Of a stretch of DNA of 64,000 nucleotides, positions 1 to 8,531 are shown one piece after another. Every line of letters starts with the position of its first letter. The first letter of the stretch is position 1. Source of the DNA: CAZOOK01 sp964581385 (GTDB lineage Bacteria > Pseudomonadota > Gammaproteobacteria > Nevskiales > Nevskiaceae); NCBI GenBank assembly GCA_964581385.1, contig CAZOOK010000029.1, positions 7,960 to 71,959 of the forward strand, read 5' to 3'. The position numbers were made by a program, and so were the translations under genes. A model generated the notes under the pieces. That model worked only from the letters and a program-made list of their open reading frames with translations, did no database searches and had not been told where the DNA came from.

Positions 1-1
1 G

Positions 2-250
2 ATCGTATCCTCGGGCCTCGGTGGCCGCTTTCCGGCCGGCTATCCGGTAGGTGAAATCCACGAACTCCGCCACAACGCGGGCGAAACCTTCATGGAAGCA
101 ATCGCCTATCCAAGCGCCCACATCAACCAGGGGCGGCAAGCCCTGCTGGTGTGGAGCGAAAGCTCCGGTGAGCAACTGCCTTCCGCCGAACCTGCACCCG
201 CACCGGCCGCCACGCCGTCTTCCCGCAAGAAAGCCAGGCCGCATCAATGA
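2..250 (+). CDS. mreC: Rod shape-determining protein MreC, C-terminal fragment
   Basis: The last 82 codons of MreC, cut by the window start. MreC is a bitopic inner-membrane protein whose periplasmic beta domain organises the elongasome with MreB, MreD, PBP2 and RodA. What is seen: the glycine-rich stretch SSGLGGRFPAGYPVGEI typical of the MreC C-terminal domain, then an Ala/Pro-rich tail ending in a basic RKKARPHQ. The stop overlaps the mreD start by four bases (ATGA), as expected for mreBCD translational coupling. The identification rests on this motif plus the neighbours. Confidence 0.9.
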   Translation: MVSSGLGGRFPAGYPVGEIHELRHNAGETFMEAIAYPSAHINQGRQALLVWSESSGEQLPSAEPAPAPAATPSSRKKARPHQ

Positions 251-747
251 TTCTGATGCGGATCGGACGCCTTTTCGGCGCTCTGCTGCTGGGATTGCTG
301 GCACAGATGATCGTTCTGCCCGATCTGCTCGCACCGTGGCGTCCGCTGTGGCTGCCCCTGCTGGTCGGATACGCGGTCATGTCAGACCCCGATCTGCCGA
401 TCATGTTCATCGGTTTCCTGTACGGTCTGGCGACGGACGTACTGCTCGGCGCTCCGCTCGGAGAGCATGCGCTGGCGCTCGTCGGTCTCGGCTATCTGCT
501 GCTGCGCCTGCGTGCGACGCTAGTACTGATGCCGCTGTGGCAGATCGCGCTGGTCCTTTGCCCGGTATGGACACTTTACGAATTCGCACTGTTCTGGCTG
601 GACGGTCTGGCCAGACACCCGGCCGACCCCATGCTGCGCTGGGGACCAGCAGCGGCCACCACGGTCGCATGGCCATTGGTGGTCACGACGCTCGACACCC
701 TACGCATGCGGCGGCGCGTGCAGCGGCGCTTGCGCGCGCGCATCTGA
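247..747 (+). CDS. mreD: Rod shape-determining protein MreD
   Basis: Small polytopic inner-membrane protein of the elongation complex, 166 residues (E. coli 162). The sequence is dominated by hydrophobic segments, with about five likely membrane helices, including residues about 5-25 and 45-75, and a basic C-terminus rich in Arg. Its start overlaps the mreC stop and it lies 13 bases before mrdA, so mreC-mreD-mrdA-mrdB probably form one transcript. MreD is poorly conserved, so position between mreC and mrdA is the main evidence, backed by length and hydropathy. Confidence 0.9.
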   Translation: MILMRIGRLFGALLLGLLAQMIVLPDLLAPWRPLWLPLLVGYAVMSDPDLPIMFIGFLYGLATDVLLGAPLGEHALALVGLGYLLLRLRATLVLMPLWQIALVLCPVWTLYEFALFWLDGLARHPADPMLRWGPAAATTVAWPLVVTTLDTLRMRRRVQRRLRARI

Positions 748-760
748 TCGGGCCCCGGCA

Positions 761-2779
761 ATGCCTCTGAACAGCTACGAAGCGCTCCGCGATCTGCACG
801 AGGAGCGGCGCACTTTCGGAATGCGCGCGGCGGTGGCCGGCATATTGGGCCTGGTCTGTGTCGTGCTGCTGGTCGGCCGCCTCGCCGATCTGCAAATCAT
901 CCAGCACAGCTACTTCAGCACGCGCTCCGACGATAACCGCATGCGCGTGCTGCCGGTGCCGCCGGTGCGCGGCCTGATCTACGACCGCAACGGCGCGATG
1001 CTGGCACAGAATCAACCGGCGTTCGAACTCGAGATCACGCCCGAACAGGTCGATAATCTCAAGGACACGCTCGACCGGCTGTCGAAGCTGGTGCATATCA
1101 CCGATGTCGATATCGCGCGCTTCCGCGACCGCATGCGCAAGACGCCGCATTACCGCAGCGTGGTACTGCGCTCGAATCTCTCGGCCGACGAAGTCGCGCG
1201 CTACGAGCTCAACCGCTACGACTTCGATGGCGTCGATATCACTGCCGGGCTCGTGCGCAGTTATCCGCTCGGGCCCGCCACCGCGCACGTGATCGGCTAC
1301 GTCGGCGGCATCACCGAAACTGACTATGCGAATCTAGATGAAAGTCAGTACCAGGGTCTGACGCAGATCGGCCGCACCGGCATCGAACGCAGCCATGAGG
1401 ATGAGCTGCGCGGCACGCCGGGTGCGCGCATCGTCGAGGCGAATGCCGGCGGACGTCCGCTGCGCGATCTCAATGCGCGCGCCGGGCAGGCCGGCAAAAA
1501 CCTGGTACTGACGCTCGACGCCAAGCTGCAGACGATCGCCGAGCAGGCACTCGGCGAACTGGATGGCGCGGTGGTCGCCATCGATCCGCGTAACGGCGAA
1601 GTGCTGGCGCTGGTCAGCAAGCCGGGCTTCGATCCAAGCGAATTCGTCGAAGGCATCGACAACGCGACCTACCAAAGCCTGCTCGACGATCCGGATCGTC
1701 CGCTATACAACCGCGCGATGCTCGGCACCTACCCGCCCGGCTCAACGATCAAGCCGTTCATGGCGCTGGCTGGCCTCAATTACAACGCCGTCAATCCCAC
1801 ACAGCGCGTCTACTGCTCCGGCACTTTCTACCTGCCAAACAGCTCGCACAAATACCGCTGCTGGAAACGCCACGGCCACGGTGCGCTCGACCTGGAGGAA
1901 GCGATCGCGCATTCCTGCGACGTTTTCTTCTACACGGTTGCCAACAACCTCGGCGTCGACCGCATTGACGAGATGCTGACCCAGTTCGGCTACGGCCAAG
2001 CCACCGGCGTTGACGTGCCGAGCGAGAAAGCCGGTCTGCTACCGTCGCGCGACTGGAAGCGTCGCATGCATCACGAAGTCTGGTATCCCGGCGAAACGCT
2101 GAACCTGGGCATCGGCCAGGGCTATTGGCAGGTAACGCCGATGCAGCTCGCGCTGGCCACCGCGCGCATGGCGATGCACGGCGCCGGCTTCAAGCCGCAT
2201 CTGGTACACGCCTTCGAGGATCCGCTCACGCACCAGACCACCGGCGTCACACCGCAGATGCTGCCGCCTGTACAGAGCTCCGATCCCGCCATCTTCGACC
2301 GCGTCATCGCCGGCATGCACGATGTCACGCAGGCCGCCGGAGGCACGGCGTTCCAAGTGTTCAAGGACGCCCCCTATACCGCGGCCGGCAAAACCGGCAG
2401 CGCGCAGGTCGCAGGCCTGGCGCAGGACGAGGAAAACGCGCCCAAGCAGGAAGCGACGCCGCTGAAGCTGCGCGACCATGCTTTGTTCATCGCTTTCGCG
2501 CCGGTCGAGGACCCGCGGATCGCGATCGCGGTGATCGCGGAGCATGGCGGACACGGCGCATCGGTGGCGGCCCCGATCGCGCGGCAGATGATCGACCAGT
2601 GGTTGCTGGGGAAAGTGGTGTATCAAATCCCGGGCGCGGTACCCACTGCCGCAGCAACGCCAGCAAGCCCTGTCGAGACGCTGCCGCCGGCCGATAACAC
2701 GCAAGACACTAACGACGAAGACGAAGACGAAGACGAAGACGAAGACACTGTCAACGACGATCCTGATTCAGCACGATGA
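761..2779 (+). CDS. mrdA: Peptidoglycan D,D-transpeptidase PBP2
   Basis: Class B penicillin-binding protein that cross-links peptidoglycan during side-wall elongation, working with RodA. One N-terminal membrane helix (about residues 22-42) is followed by a PBP dimerisation domain and a transpeptidase domain. Active-site motifs are visible: S328-T-I-K (SxxK), S385-C-D and K544-T-G. At 672 residues it is longer than E. coli PBP2 (633). The extra length is a Pro/Ala linker and an acidic tail of alternating Asp/Glu encoded by five tandem GACGAA hexamers (2714-2743). The stop overlaps the mrdB start by four bases. Confidence 0.97.
   Translation: MPLNSYEALRDLHEERRTFGMRAAVAGILGLVCVVLLVGRLADLQIIQHSYFSTRSDDNRMRVLPVPPVRGLIYDRNGAMLAQNQPAFELEITPEQVDNLKDTLDRLSKLVHITDVDIARFRDRMRKTPHYRSVVLRSNLSADEVARYELNRYDFDGVDITAGLVRSYPLGPATAHVIGYVGGITETDYANLDESQYQGLTQIGRTGIERSHEDELRGTPGARIVEANAGGRPLRDLNARAGQAGKNLVLTLDAKLQTIAEQALGELDGAVVAIDPRNGEVLALVSKPGFDPSEFVEGIDNATYQSLLDDPDRPLYNRAMLGTYPPGSTIKPFMALAGLNYNAVNPTQRVYCSGTFYLPNSSHKYRCWKRHGHGALDLEEAIAHSCDVFFYTVANNLGVDRIDEMLTQFGYGQATGVDVPSEKAGLLPSRDWKRRMHHEVWYPGETLNLGIGQGYWQVTPMQLALATARMAMHGAGFKPHLVHAFEDPLTHQTTGVTPQMLPPVQSSDPAIFDRVIAGMHDVTQAAGGTAFQVFKDAPYTAAGKTGSAQVAGLAQDEENAPKQEATPLKLRDHALFIAFAPVEDPRIAIAVIAEHGGHGASVAAPIARQMIDQWLLGKVVYQIPGAVPTAAATPASPVETLPPADNTQDTNDEDEDEDEDEDTVNDDPDSAR
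2714..2743 (+). repeat. Hexanucleotide tandem repeat (GACGAA)x5 in mrdA
   Basis: Five perfect tandem copies of GACGAA followed by a partial sixth. They encode Asp-Glu dipeptides in the extreme C-terminal tail of PBP2. Because the unit is six bases, gain or loss of copies would keep the frame and only change the length of the acidic tail. Confidence 0.9.
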
Positions 2780-3903
2780 GCATCCTCGATCCCCTCGCAC
2801 GTACCCCCGGACCGAGCCTCGGCGAGTTTCTCGCGCGGCTGCATGTTGATCTGTGGCTGCTCGGACTATTGCTGTCGATTTCGGGGCTGGGATTGCTGGA
2901 GCTGTATTCGGCGTCCGGACATTCGCTCGATTCCGTCATCAGCCAGGCCGAGCGCATTGGGCTCGGCCTCGTCGTCATGATCGCGCTCGCGCAGGTCCCG
3001 CCGGAAGCCTACCGAGCGGCCGCGCCGTATCTCTATGTGTTCGCGCTGCTGCTGCTGGTGGCCGTGCTGCTGCTGGGCCAGCATGCCAAGGGCGCCCAGC
3101 GTTGGCTGGATCTCAAGGTCATGCGCTTCCAGCCGTCGGAGATGATGAAGCTGGCGATGCCGATCATGGTCTCCGCATTCATCCACGGCCGCCGGCTGCC
3201 GCCGCAGGCTGATACGATCCTGCTGACACTGGCGATGATCGCCGTCCCCACCGGCCTGATTGCAATACAGCCAGACCTCGGCACCTCCGCGCTGGTGCTG
3301 GTCGCGGGCGTGTTTGCGCTGTACTTCGGCGGCCTGTCGTGGCGGTGGATTCTCGTTGCTGTAAGCAGCGCCGCCGCTTCGGCACCGCTGCTATGGCTGA
3401 AACTGCACGATTACCAGCGTAATCGCGTACTGACCTTTCTCGATCCGGCCCGCGATCCGCTCGGCGCCGGCTATCACATCACGCAGAGCGAAATCGCGAT
3501 CGGCTCCGGCGGCCTGTTCGGCAAGGGCTGGCTGATGGGCACGCAAGCCAAGCTTGATTTTCTACCCGAAGCGCACACCGATTTCATCTTCGCGGTTTAT
3601 TCGGAAGAGCTCGGGCTGCTTGGCGTGCTGCTGCTGCTGACGCTGTACTGCGGGGTGGTCGCGCGCGGGCTGCTGATCGCGCTGCGCGGGCAGGATACCT
3701 TCCAGCGCCTGCTGGCCGGCTCGCTGAGCCTGACCTTCTTCATCTATGTGTTCATCAACATGGGCATGGTCATCGGCCTGCTACCGGTGGTAGGCGTGCC
3801 GCTGCCACTCGTCAGCTATGGCGGCACCTCGATGGTCAGCCTGCTGGCCGGCTTCGGTATGCTCATGTCCGTGCATACACATAGAAAGCTGTTGACCAAC
3901 TAA
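2776..3903 (+). CDS. mrdB: Peptidoglycan glycosyltransferase RodA (MrdB), SEDS family
   Basis: SEDS-family glycosyltransferase that polymerises lipid II into glycan strands for cell elongation, partnered with PBP2. At 375 residues it is close to E. coli RodA (370). About ten hydrophobic segments are visible, with the conserved SEDS stretches GAQRWLDLKVMRFQPSEMMK (about residues 108-127), TDFIFAVYSEELG and the C-terminal GVPLPLVSYGGTSMV. The start overlaps mrdA by four bases and the TAA stop shares its last base with the mltB start. Confidence 0.97.
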   Translation: MSILDPLARTPGPSLGEFLARLHVDLWLLGLLLSISGLGLLELYSASGHSLDSVISQAERIGLGLVVMIALAQVPPEAYRAAAPYLYVFALLLLVAVLLLGQHAKGAQRWLDLKVMRFQPSEMMKLAMPIMVSAFIHGRRLPPQADTILLTLAMIAVPTGLIAIQPDLGTSALVLVAGVFALYFGGLSWRWILVAVSSAAASAPLLWLKLHDYQRNRVLTFLDPARDPLGAGYHITQSEIAIGSGGLFGKGWLMGTQAKLDFLPEAHTDFIFAVYSEELGLLGVLLLLTLYCGVVARGLLIALRGQDTFQRLLAGSLSLTFFIYVFINMGMVIGLLPVVGVPLPLVSYGGTSMVSLLAGFGMLMSVHTHRKLLTN

Positions 3904-4901
3904 TGCGAATCCTGGCGAGCCTCTTATTGTTGCTGTCGAGCACGATCGCGTGCGCCGACTACAGCGAAGATGCGCGCGCCGTAACCATGTACGCGTCGCT
4001 GCGCGCGGACTACGGCTTTTCCGATCAGGACATCGATTGGGTCAGGCAGGCGCTCGCCGCAGCCAAGCAGCTGCCGCAGTTGATCGTTGCCGAGCAAACG
4101 GCCAAGGAACGCACGCTGACCTGGGACGCCTATGAGCCGATCCACGTCAACCAGACCAACATCGCCGCCGGCTTGCGTTTCATGCGTGAAAACCGTCACT
4201 GGCTGGCGCGCGCCGAGACTGAATATGGCGTCCCGCCGCAAGTCGTCACGGCCGTGCTGGGCGTCGAAACCAAATATGGCTCGTTCACCGGCCGCCACCG
4301 CGCGCTCGACGCGCTGGCGACACTGGGCTTCGATCATCCAACACGGGCGGATTTTTTCCGCGGCGAGCTGGAACAGTATTTCGTGCTGTGCCGGCGCAAT
4401 GGTTTCGAACCGGCGGCGCTGCGCGGTTCCTACGCCGGCGCACTCGGCGCCGCGCAGTTCATGCCGAGCAACTACTTGAAGCTGGGCGTCGATTTCGACG
4501 GTAACGGCCGCGTTGATCTATGGTCGACGGCGGACGCCATCGGCAGCGTTGCCAACTATCTCGCCCACTTCCGCTCGAACGCGGAGTGGCAGCGCGGCGA
4601 GCCTCTGTACGTGACGGCGCGGGTTCCTGACGACTGGTCGTCGGATATGCCCCGCAACGGGCGCGCGGCGACGCTCACGGTCGGCGCGCTGATGCACGCG
4701 GGTATCGAGCTGCCACAACCGCTGCCAGCCGCATTGCCGGCCGGCCTCGTTGAACTCAAGCGCGGCAACGGCGCGGACTACTGGCTGGCGCTGTCGAACT
4801 TCTTCAGTGTGATGAGTTATAACCCGCACGTCTTCTACGCGGCTTCCGTGGCTGCCCTCGCCAACGCGATTGCGCACGCGCAGACCGCGCCGAGCGAATG
4901 A
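3903..4901 (+). CDS. mltB: Lytic murein transglycosylase B
   Basis: Cleaves the MurNAc-GlcNAc bond with formation of 1,6-anhydroMurNAc. The catalytic glutamate is E122 in GVETKYG, and GAAQFMPSNY is the other conserved family stretch. The protein has 332 residues (E. coli 361). It carries an N-terminal signal sequence, but the cysteine at residue 17 (STIAC) has Thr at position -3, which is not a standard lipobox. It may therefore be exported by signal peptidase I (cut near ACA-D) rather than being lipid-anchored. It sits in the elongasome operon, overlapping rodA by one base and rlpA by four. Confidence 0.95.
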   Translation: MRILASLLLLLSSTIACADYSEDARAVTMYASLRADYGFSDQDIDWVRQALAAAKQLPQLIVAEQTAKERTLTWDAYEPIHVNQTNIAAGLRFMRENRHWLARAETEYGVPPQVVTAVLGVETKYGSFTGRHRALDALATLGFDHPTRADFFRGELEQYFVLCRRNGFEPAALRGSYAGALGAAQFMPSNYLKLGVDFDGNGRVDLWSTADAIGSVANYLAHFRSNAEWQRGEPLYVTARVPDDWSSDMPRNGRAATLTVGALMHAGIELPQPLPAALPAGLVELKRGNGADYWLALSNFFSVMSYNPHVFYAASVAALANAIAHAQTAPSE

Positions 4902-5854
4902 TCCCGCAGCGGTTGCTTGTATGGTTGGCGCTGGCAAGCCTCGGGCTGGCAGCGTGCACCAGCGGGCCGGTGCGTGAATCCGGTACCGGTCCGGCGCAGG
5001 ACGGCCCGCCAGTGGCGACGGAAATCCCCCCCGACATCGCCAAAGTCCCGGACGCGGTTCCCAAAGTCGAACCGCCCAGCGAAAGCGGCAATCCGGAATC
5101 CTACAGCGCGCTCGGACAGCGCTATCAGGTGATGCAAGAGCCCGCCGGCTTCAAGCAGCGCGGCTATGCCTCGTGGTATGGCAAGAAATTTCACGGCCGG
5201 CGTACCGCGAGCGGCGAGCGCTACGACATGTTCAAGATGACTGCCGCGCACAAGACGCTGCCGATTCCGTGCTATGTGCATGTCACCAATCTCGAGAACG
5301 GCAAGAGCGTCATTGTCCGCGTCAACGATCGCGGCCCGTTCCACTCCGGCCGCATCATCGACCTGTCCTACGCCGCCGCAACACGGCTCGACATGCTCGG
5401 CCACGGTGAAGTCCCGGTGCAGATCGAAGTGATTGTGCCGGACCCAGGACCCGTTCCACAGCCGCCGCCGGCAATCGGCGCCGCACCCGTGATGAAACCC
5501 GAGGTTGCGCCGACGGCGCCGCGGGTTACCGCCGCCCCGATACCGGCACCTGTCGTGAACGCAAGCGCCGGCGCAGCGCCATCGGCGACTGAGAGCGGCC
5601 CATCATCCGCGGCCGCGAGCAGAACCGCGCAGTTCCTCCAAGCGGGTGCGTTTACCGATCCCATCAACGCGGCATCGCTGCGCGAACAGTTGCACGAACT
5701 CGGCGTTTCATCGGTGCAACTGCGCAGCGACCCAGTCGGCGCAGGATTCAATTATCGCGTGCTGGTCGGTCCATTCCTCGATGCCACCGCGCTGGAAGCG
5801 ACGCGGCTGTTCCTTGCCAATAAGCAATTCCCTTCGATTCCGGTCGAAAATTAG
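4898..5854 (+). CDS. rlpA: Septal ring lytic transglycosylase RlpA family lipoprotein
   Basis: Outer-membrane lipoprotein that binds, and in some species cleaves, glycan strands lacking stem peptides. It has a type II signal with lipobox GLAAC (Cys at about residue 20), a double-psi beta-barrel domain (about residues 88-180, with SWYGKKFHGRRTASGE and VRVNDRGPFHSGRIIDLSYA), a Pro/Ala linker and a C-terminal SPOR domain (about 245-318) that would target denuded septal peptidoglycan. The start overlaps the mltB stop by four bases, and dacC follows after 80 bases. Confidence 0.95.
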   Translation: MIPQRLLVWLALASLGLAACTSGPVRESGTGPAQDGPPVATEIPPDIAKVPDAVPKVEPPSESGNPESYSALGQRYQVMQEPAGFKQRGYASWYGKKFHGRRTASGERYDMFKMTAAHKTLPIPCYVHVTNLENGKSVIVRVNDRGPFHSGRIIDLSYAAATRLDMLGHGEVPVQIEVIVPDPGPVPQPPPAIGAAPVMKPEVAPTAPRVTAAPIPAPVVNASAGAAPSATESGPSSAAASRTAQFLQAGAFTDPINAASLREQLHELGVSSVQLRSDPVGAGFNYRVLVGPFLDATALEATRLFLANKQFPSIPVEN

Positions 5855-5934
5855 TTCCGGAAAACCGGGTCGTATAAACTCGCCGGCCGACATCTCTCCG
5901 TCGATTTTGTCACCCGCCGGGAATACGCACCGCC

Positions 5935-7080
5935 ATGAAAAAGCTGATCTCCTCGCTTGCCCTGTTCGTCCTCACCACCGCGGTTGCTTACGCCGATGTG
6001 CCGCCACCTCCGACCATCGACGCGAAGAGCTATGCGCTGCTCGACGCCGAAACCGGCGATCTGATTGCAGACTTCAATGCCGATGCGCGGGTCGAGCCGG
6101 CCAGCATCACCAAGGTGATGACGGTCTACATCGCGTTCGACGAGATCAAGCAGGGACGCGTGCATCTCGACGATGAGGTGCTAATCAGCCAGAAAGCATG
6201 GAAGGAAGGCATCGATTCCAGCGAATCACGCATGTTCATCGATGTCGGCAGTCGCGTGAAATTGTCCGATCTGCTGCGCGGCATCATCATCCAGTCCGGC
6301 AACGACTCCAGCGTCGCGGTGGCCGAGTATCTCGGCGGCAGCGAGGACGTATTCGCCCAGTTGATGAATCAGTACGCACAGAAGTTGGGGATGAAGAGCA
6401 CGCATTTCGCCGACGCCAGCGGCATGCCGAATCCCGCGCACTACACTACCGCGCATAACCTCACGATCCTCGCACGCGCGCTGATCCGCGACTTTCCGGA
6501 TCTGTACAAAATCTTCGCCGAGCGCGAATTCACTTACCACGGCATCAAGCAATACAACCGCAACGGCCTGCTCGATAAGGATCCGACGGTGGACGGCATC
6601 AAGACCGGCCACACCGAGGCCGCTGGCTATTGCCTGCTGTCCTCGGCAGTGCGCGACGGCCGCCGCCTCATTTCCGCGGTGATGGGCACGAAAAGCTGGA
6701 ACGGCCGCGAACAGGCCAGTCTCGCGTTGCTGAACTGGGGCTTCCGCTTCTACGAAACTGACAACTTCTTCGGCCCGGCCGCTCCGGCCGCAACCGTGCG
6801 CGTCTGGAAAGGCGCGGAAACGCAGCTGCAAGTCGGCACACTGGAGCCGGTCGCGCTGTCGCTGCCGCGCGACAGCAAGTCGCAACTGCAAGTCACGCAG
6901 ACCATCAACACGCCGCTCATCGCACCGTTCGCCGCTGGCCAGCCGGTTGGACAGGCAATCATCAGCCTGAATGGCAAGCCGATGAAGACGGTCGCACTGG
7001 TCGCGATGAAGCCGATCGCTAAGGGCAGCCTGTGGACGCGGATCGTCGATACGATCCGCTTGTGGCTGCACTGGACTTGA
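5935..7080 (+). CDS. dacC: D-alanyl-D-alanine carboxypeptidase (PBP5/6 type)
   Basis: Low-molecular-mass penicillin-binding protein that removes the terminal D-Ala from stem pentapeptides in the periplasm. It has a signal peptide (residues 1-20, VAYA-D), then peptidase S11 motifs S57-I-T-K60, S121-G-N123 and K223-T-G225, then a C-terminal beta-rich domain and a final amphipathic segment (TRIVDTIRLWLHW) of the kind that anchors PBP5 to the inner membrane. 381 residues. The dacA/dacC choice cannot be made from sequence. The neighbours rlpA upstream and lipB downstream match the E. coli mrdAB-rlpA-dacA-lipB order. Confidence 0.95.
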   Translation: MKKLISSLALFVLTTAVAYADVPPPPTIDAKSYALLDAETGDLIADFNADARVEPASITKVMTVYIAFDEIKQGRVHLDDEVLISQKAWKEGIDSSESRMFIDVGSRVKLSDLLRGIIIQSGNDSSVAVAEYLGGSEDVFAQLMNQYAQKLGMKSTHFADASGMPNPAHYTTAHNLTILARALIRDFPDLYKIFAEREFTYHGIKQYNRNGLLDKDPTVDGIKTGHTEAAGYCLLSSAVRDGRRLISAVMGTKSWNGREQASLALLNWGFRFYETDNFFGPAAPAATVRVWKGAETQLQVGTLEPVALSLPRDSKSQLQVTQTINTPLIAPFAAGQPVGQAIISLNGKPMKTVALVAMKPIAKGSLWTRIVDTIRLWLHWT

Positions 7081-7095
7081 TGCACGACCGAGCTG

Positions 7096-7725
7096 TTGGA
7101 TCAAGTGGATTTGCGTTGCAGGCCCGCCCGCGGCGATGACGCCGAAGTCTGTCTGCCACTGGTCTACAGCTCGGGGCCTAAGCTGATCGAATACATGTTT
7201 GCGACGCGCAGGCACCGCGCGCGCGACTTCGTCGAGCATGCATTTCGCCATGGCGGCGGCTTCCTTGGGCACCGCATCCATACGGTCGCCGAACACAGCG
7301 GTCGGGTGGTTGGCGTCGCCGCGTGCTATGACGGCACGCGCCTGCTGGCGCTGAACCTCGAAACGGCACGGGCCATTCTGCATTTCTACAACCTGCCGGC
7401 CGTGCCTGGCGTGATGCGGAATGCGGGCCATTCGCAATCGGTGTTGAAAGCACCATCGCGCGATGGGTTGTATATCGCCAATTTCGGCGTCAGCGTCGAC
7501 CTGCGCGGCAAGGGCGTAGGTTCGGCGCTGCTCGCCCATATCGTCGCCAAGGCGCGGCTGAACCGTTACCGGCAGGTGAGCCTGGATGTGGCGCTCGACA
7601 ATGGCCGCGCCGAGCAGCTATATCGACGCCTCGGTTTCGTCGTGACGGAAGAAAGGGCATTCGCCGGCCGTCCCGGCGCCGACGTCCCCGGGTCACGGCA
7701 CATGGTGCTTTCCCTGACGGCTTGA
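7096..7725 (+). CDS. GNAT family N-acetyltransferase
   Basis: Predicted acetyl-CoA-dependent N-acetyltransferase of 209 residues. The C-terminal half shows the GNAT core: a beta strand (YIANFGVSV), the acetyl-CoA pyrophosphate loop RGKGVGSALL, and the end motif NGRAEQLYRRLGFVV. The N-terminal half resembles no specific substrate class I can name. A TTG start 15 bases after dacC is assumed; no strong ribosome-binding site is visible, so the start is uncertain. It occupies the place where many gammaproteobacteria have ybeD (DUF493) between dacA and lipB. Substrate unknown. Confidence 0.8.
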   Translation: MDQVDLRCRPARGDDAEVCLPLVYSSGPKLIEYMFATRRHRARDFVEHAFRHGGGFLGHRIHTVAEHSGRVVGVAACYDGTRLLALNLETARAILHFYNLPAVPGVMRNAGHSQSVLKAPSRDGLYIANFGVSVDLRGKGVGSALLAHIVAKARLNRYRQVSLDVALDNGRAEQLYRRLGFVVTEERAFAGRPGADVPGSRHMVLSLTA

Positions 7726-7786
7726 AGCTATCCTGGGTGCTCTCCCCAGGGGCAATCTGGAAGCGCAACCGCATCGAGACGACTCT

Positions 7787-8428
7787 GTGACCACTGCCAC
7801 CGCGCAGACCATGATCCGCCATCTGGGCATGTGTCCCTACGCCGAAACCTTCGCCGCGATGCGCGAGTTCACTCGCGCGCGCGACGCTGACACGCCCGAT
7901 GAGCTGTGGCTGCTCGAACATCCGCCGGTATTCACACTCGGTCAGGCCAGTAAGCCGCAACACTTGCTGGCACCGGGTGATATTCCAGTCGTGCAGAGCG
8001 ATCGCGGGGGGCAGGTGACCTATCATGGCCCTGGTCAGCTGGTCGTCTATGTGATGGTCGATATCAACCGCCTCGGCTATGGCGTACGCAGTCTGGTTAC
8101 GAATATCGAGAGCGCGATTATCGCCACGCTGGCGGGCTACGGCATCGAAGCGCATGCGCGGCGGGACGCCCCGGGAGTATATGTCGGCGAGCGCAAGATC
8201 GGCTCCCTCGGCCTGCGCATCCGCAACGGGCGCAGCTATCACGGTTTGGCACTGAACGTGGCGATGGATCTGGAACCGTTCTCGCGTATCAATCCTTGCG
8301 GCTATCAGGGCATGCGCATGACGCAAGTCAGCGATCTGGGTGGGCCATCAGACATCGGCGCGGTCGGCGACGTGTTAACACGAAACCTGATTTCCGCGCT
8401 CGGCCTTGGCAATACCATAAACGCGTGA
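7787..8428 (+). CDS. lipB: Octanoyl-[acyl-carrier-protein] transferase LipB
   Basis: Transfers octanoate from acyl carrier protein to lipoyl domains (or GcvH), the first step of endogenous lipoate synthesis. Conserved features are RGGQVTYHGPGQLVVY (residues 73-88), K137 in GERKIGSLGLRI and the nucleophile C171 in INPCGYQGM. At 213 residues it has exactly the E. coli length. The GTG start at 7787 follows a short spacer. lipA, often the next gene, is not found here: an S53 peptidase gene follows instead. Confidence 0.97.
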   Translation: MTTATAQTMIRHLGMCPYAETFAAMREFTRARDADTPDELWLLEHPPVFTLGQASKPQHLLAPGDIPVVQSDRGGQVTYHGPGQLVVYVMVDINRLGYGVRSLVTNIESAIIATLAGYGIEAHARRDAPGVYVGERKIGSLGLRIRNGRSYHGLALNVAMDLEPFSRINPCGYQGMRMTQVSDLGGPSDIGAVGDVLTRNLISALGLGNTINA

Positions 8429-8531
8429 CCAGAATCGACGCCGGAATAAAGTATCTTTGGTATAGACGGCCTCGAATTCTGGCTCGATGCTTGCGGAGTC
8501 CGAAGCGCCCATAAATAGAGAGAAGCCACAT

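Noticed and set aside
6226..7539. A 437-residue frame antisense to dacC
   Set aside because: dacC has all active-site motifs on the plus strand; the antisense frame reflects GC codon bias and shows no domain.
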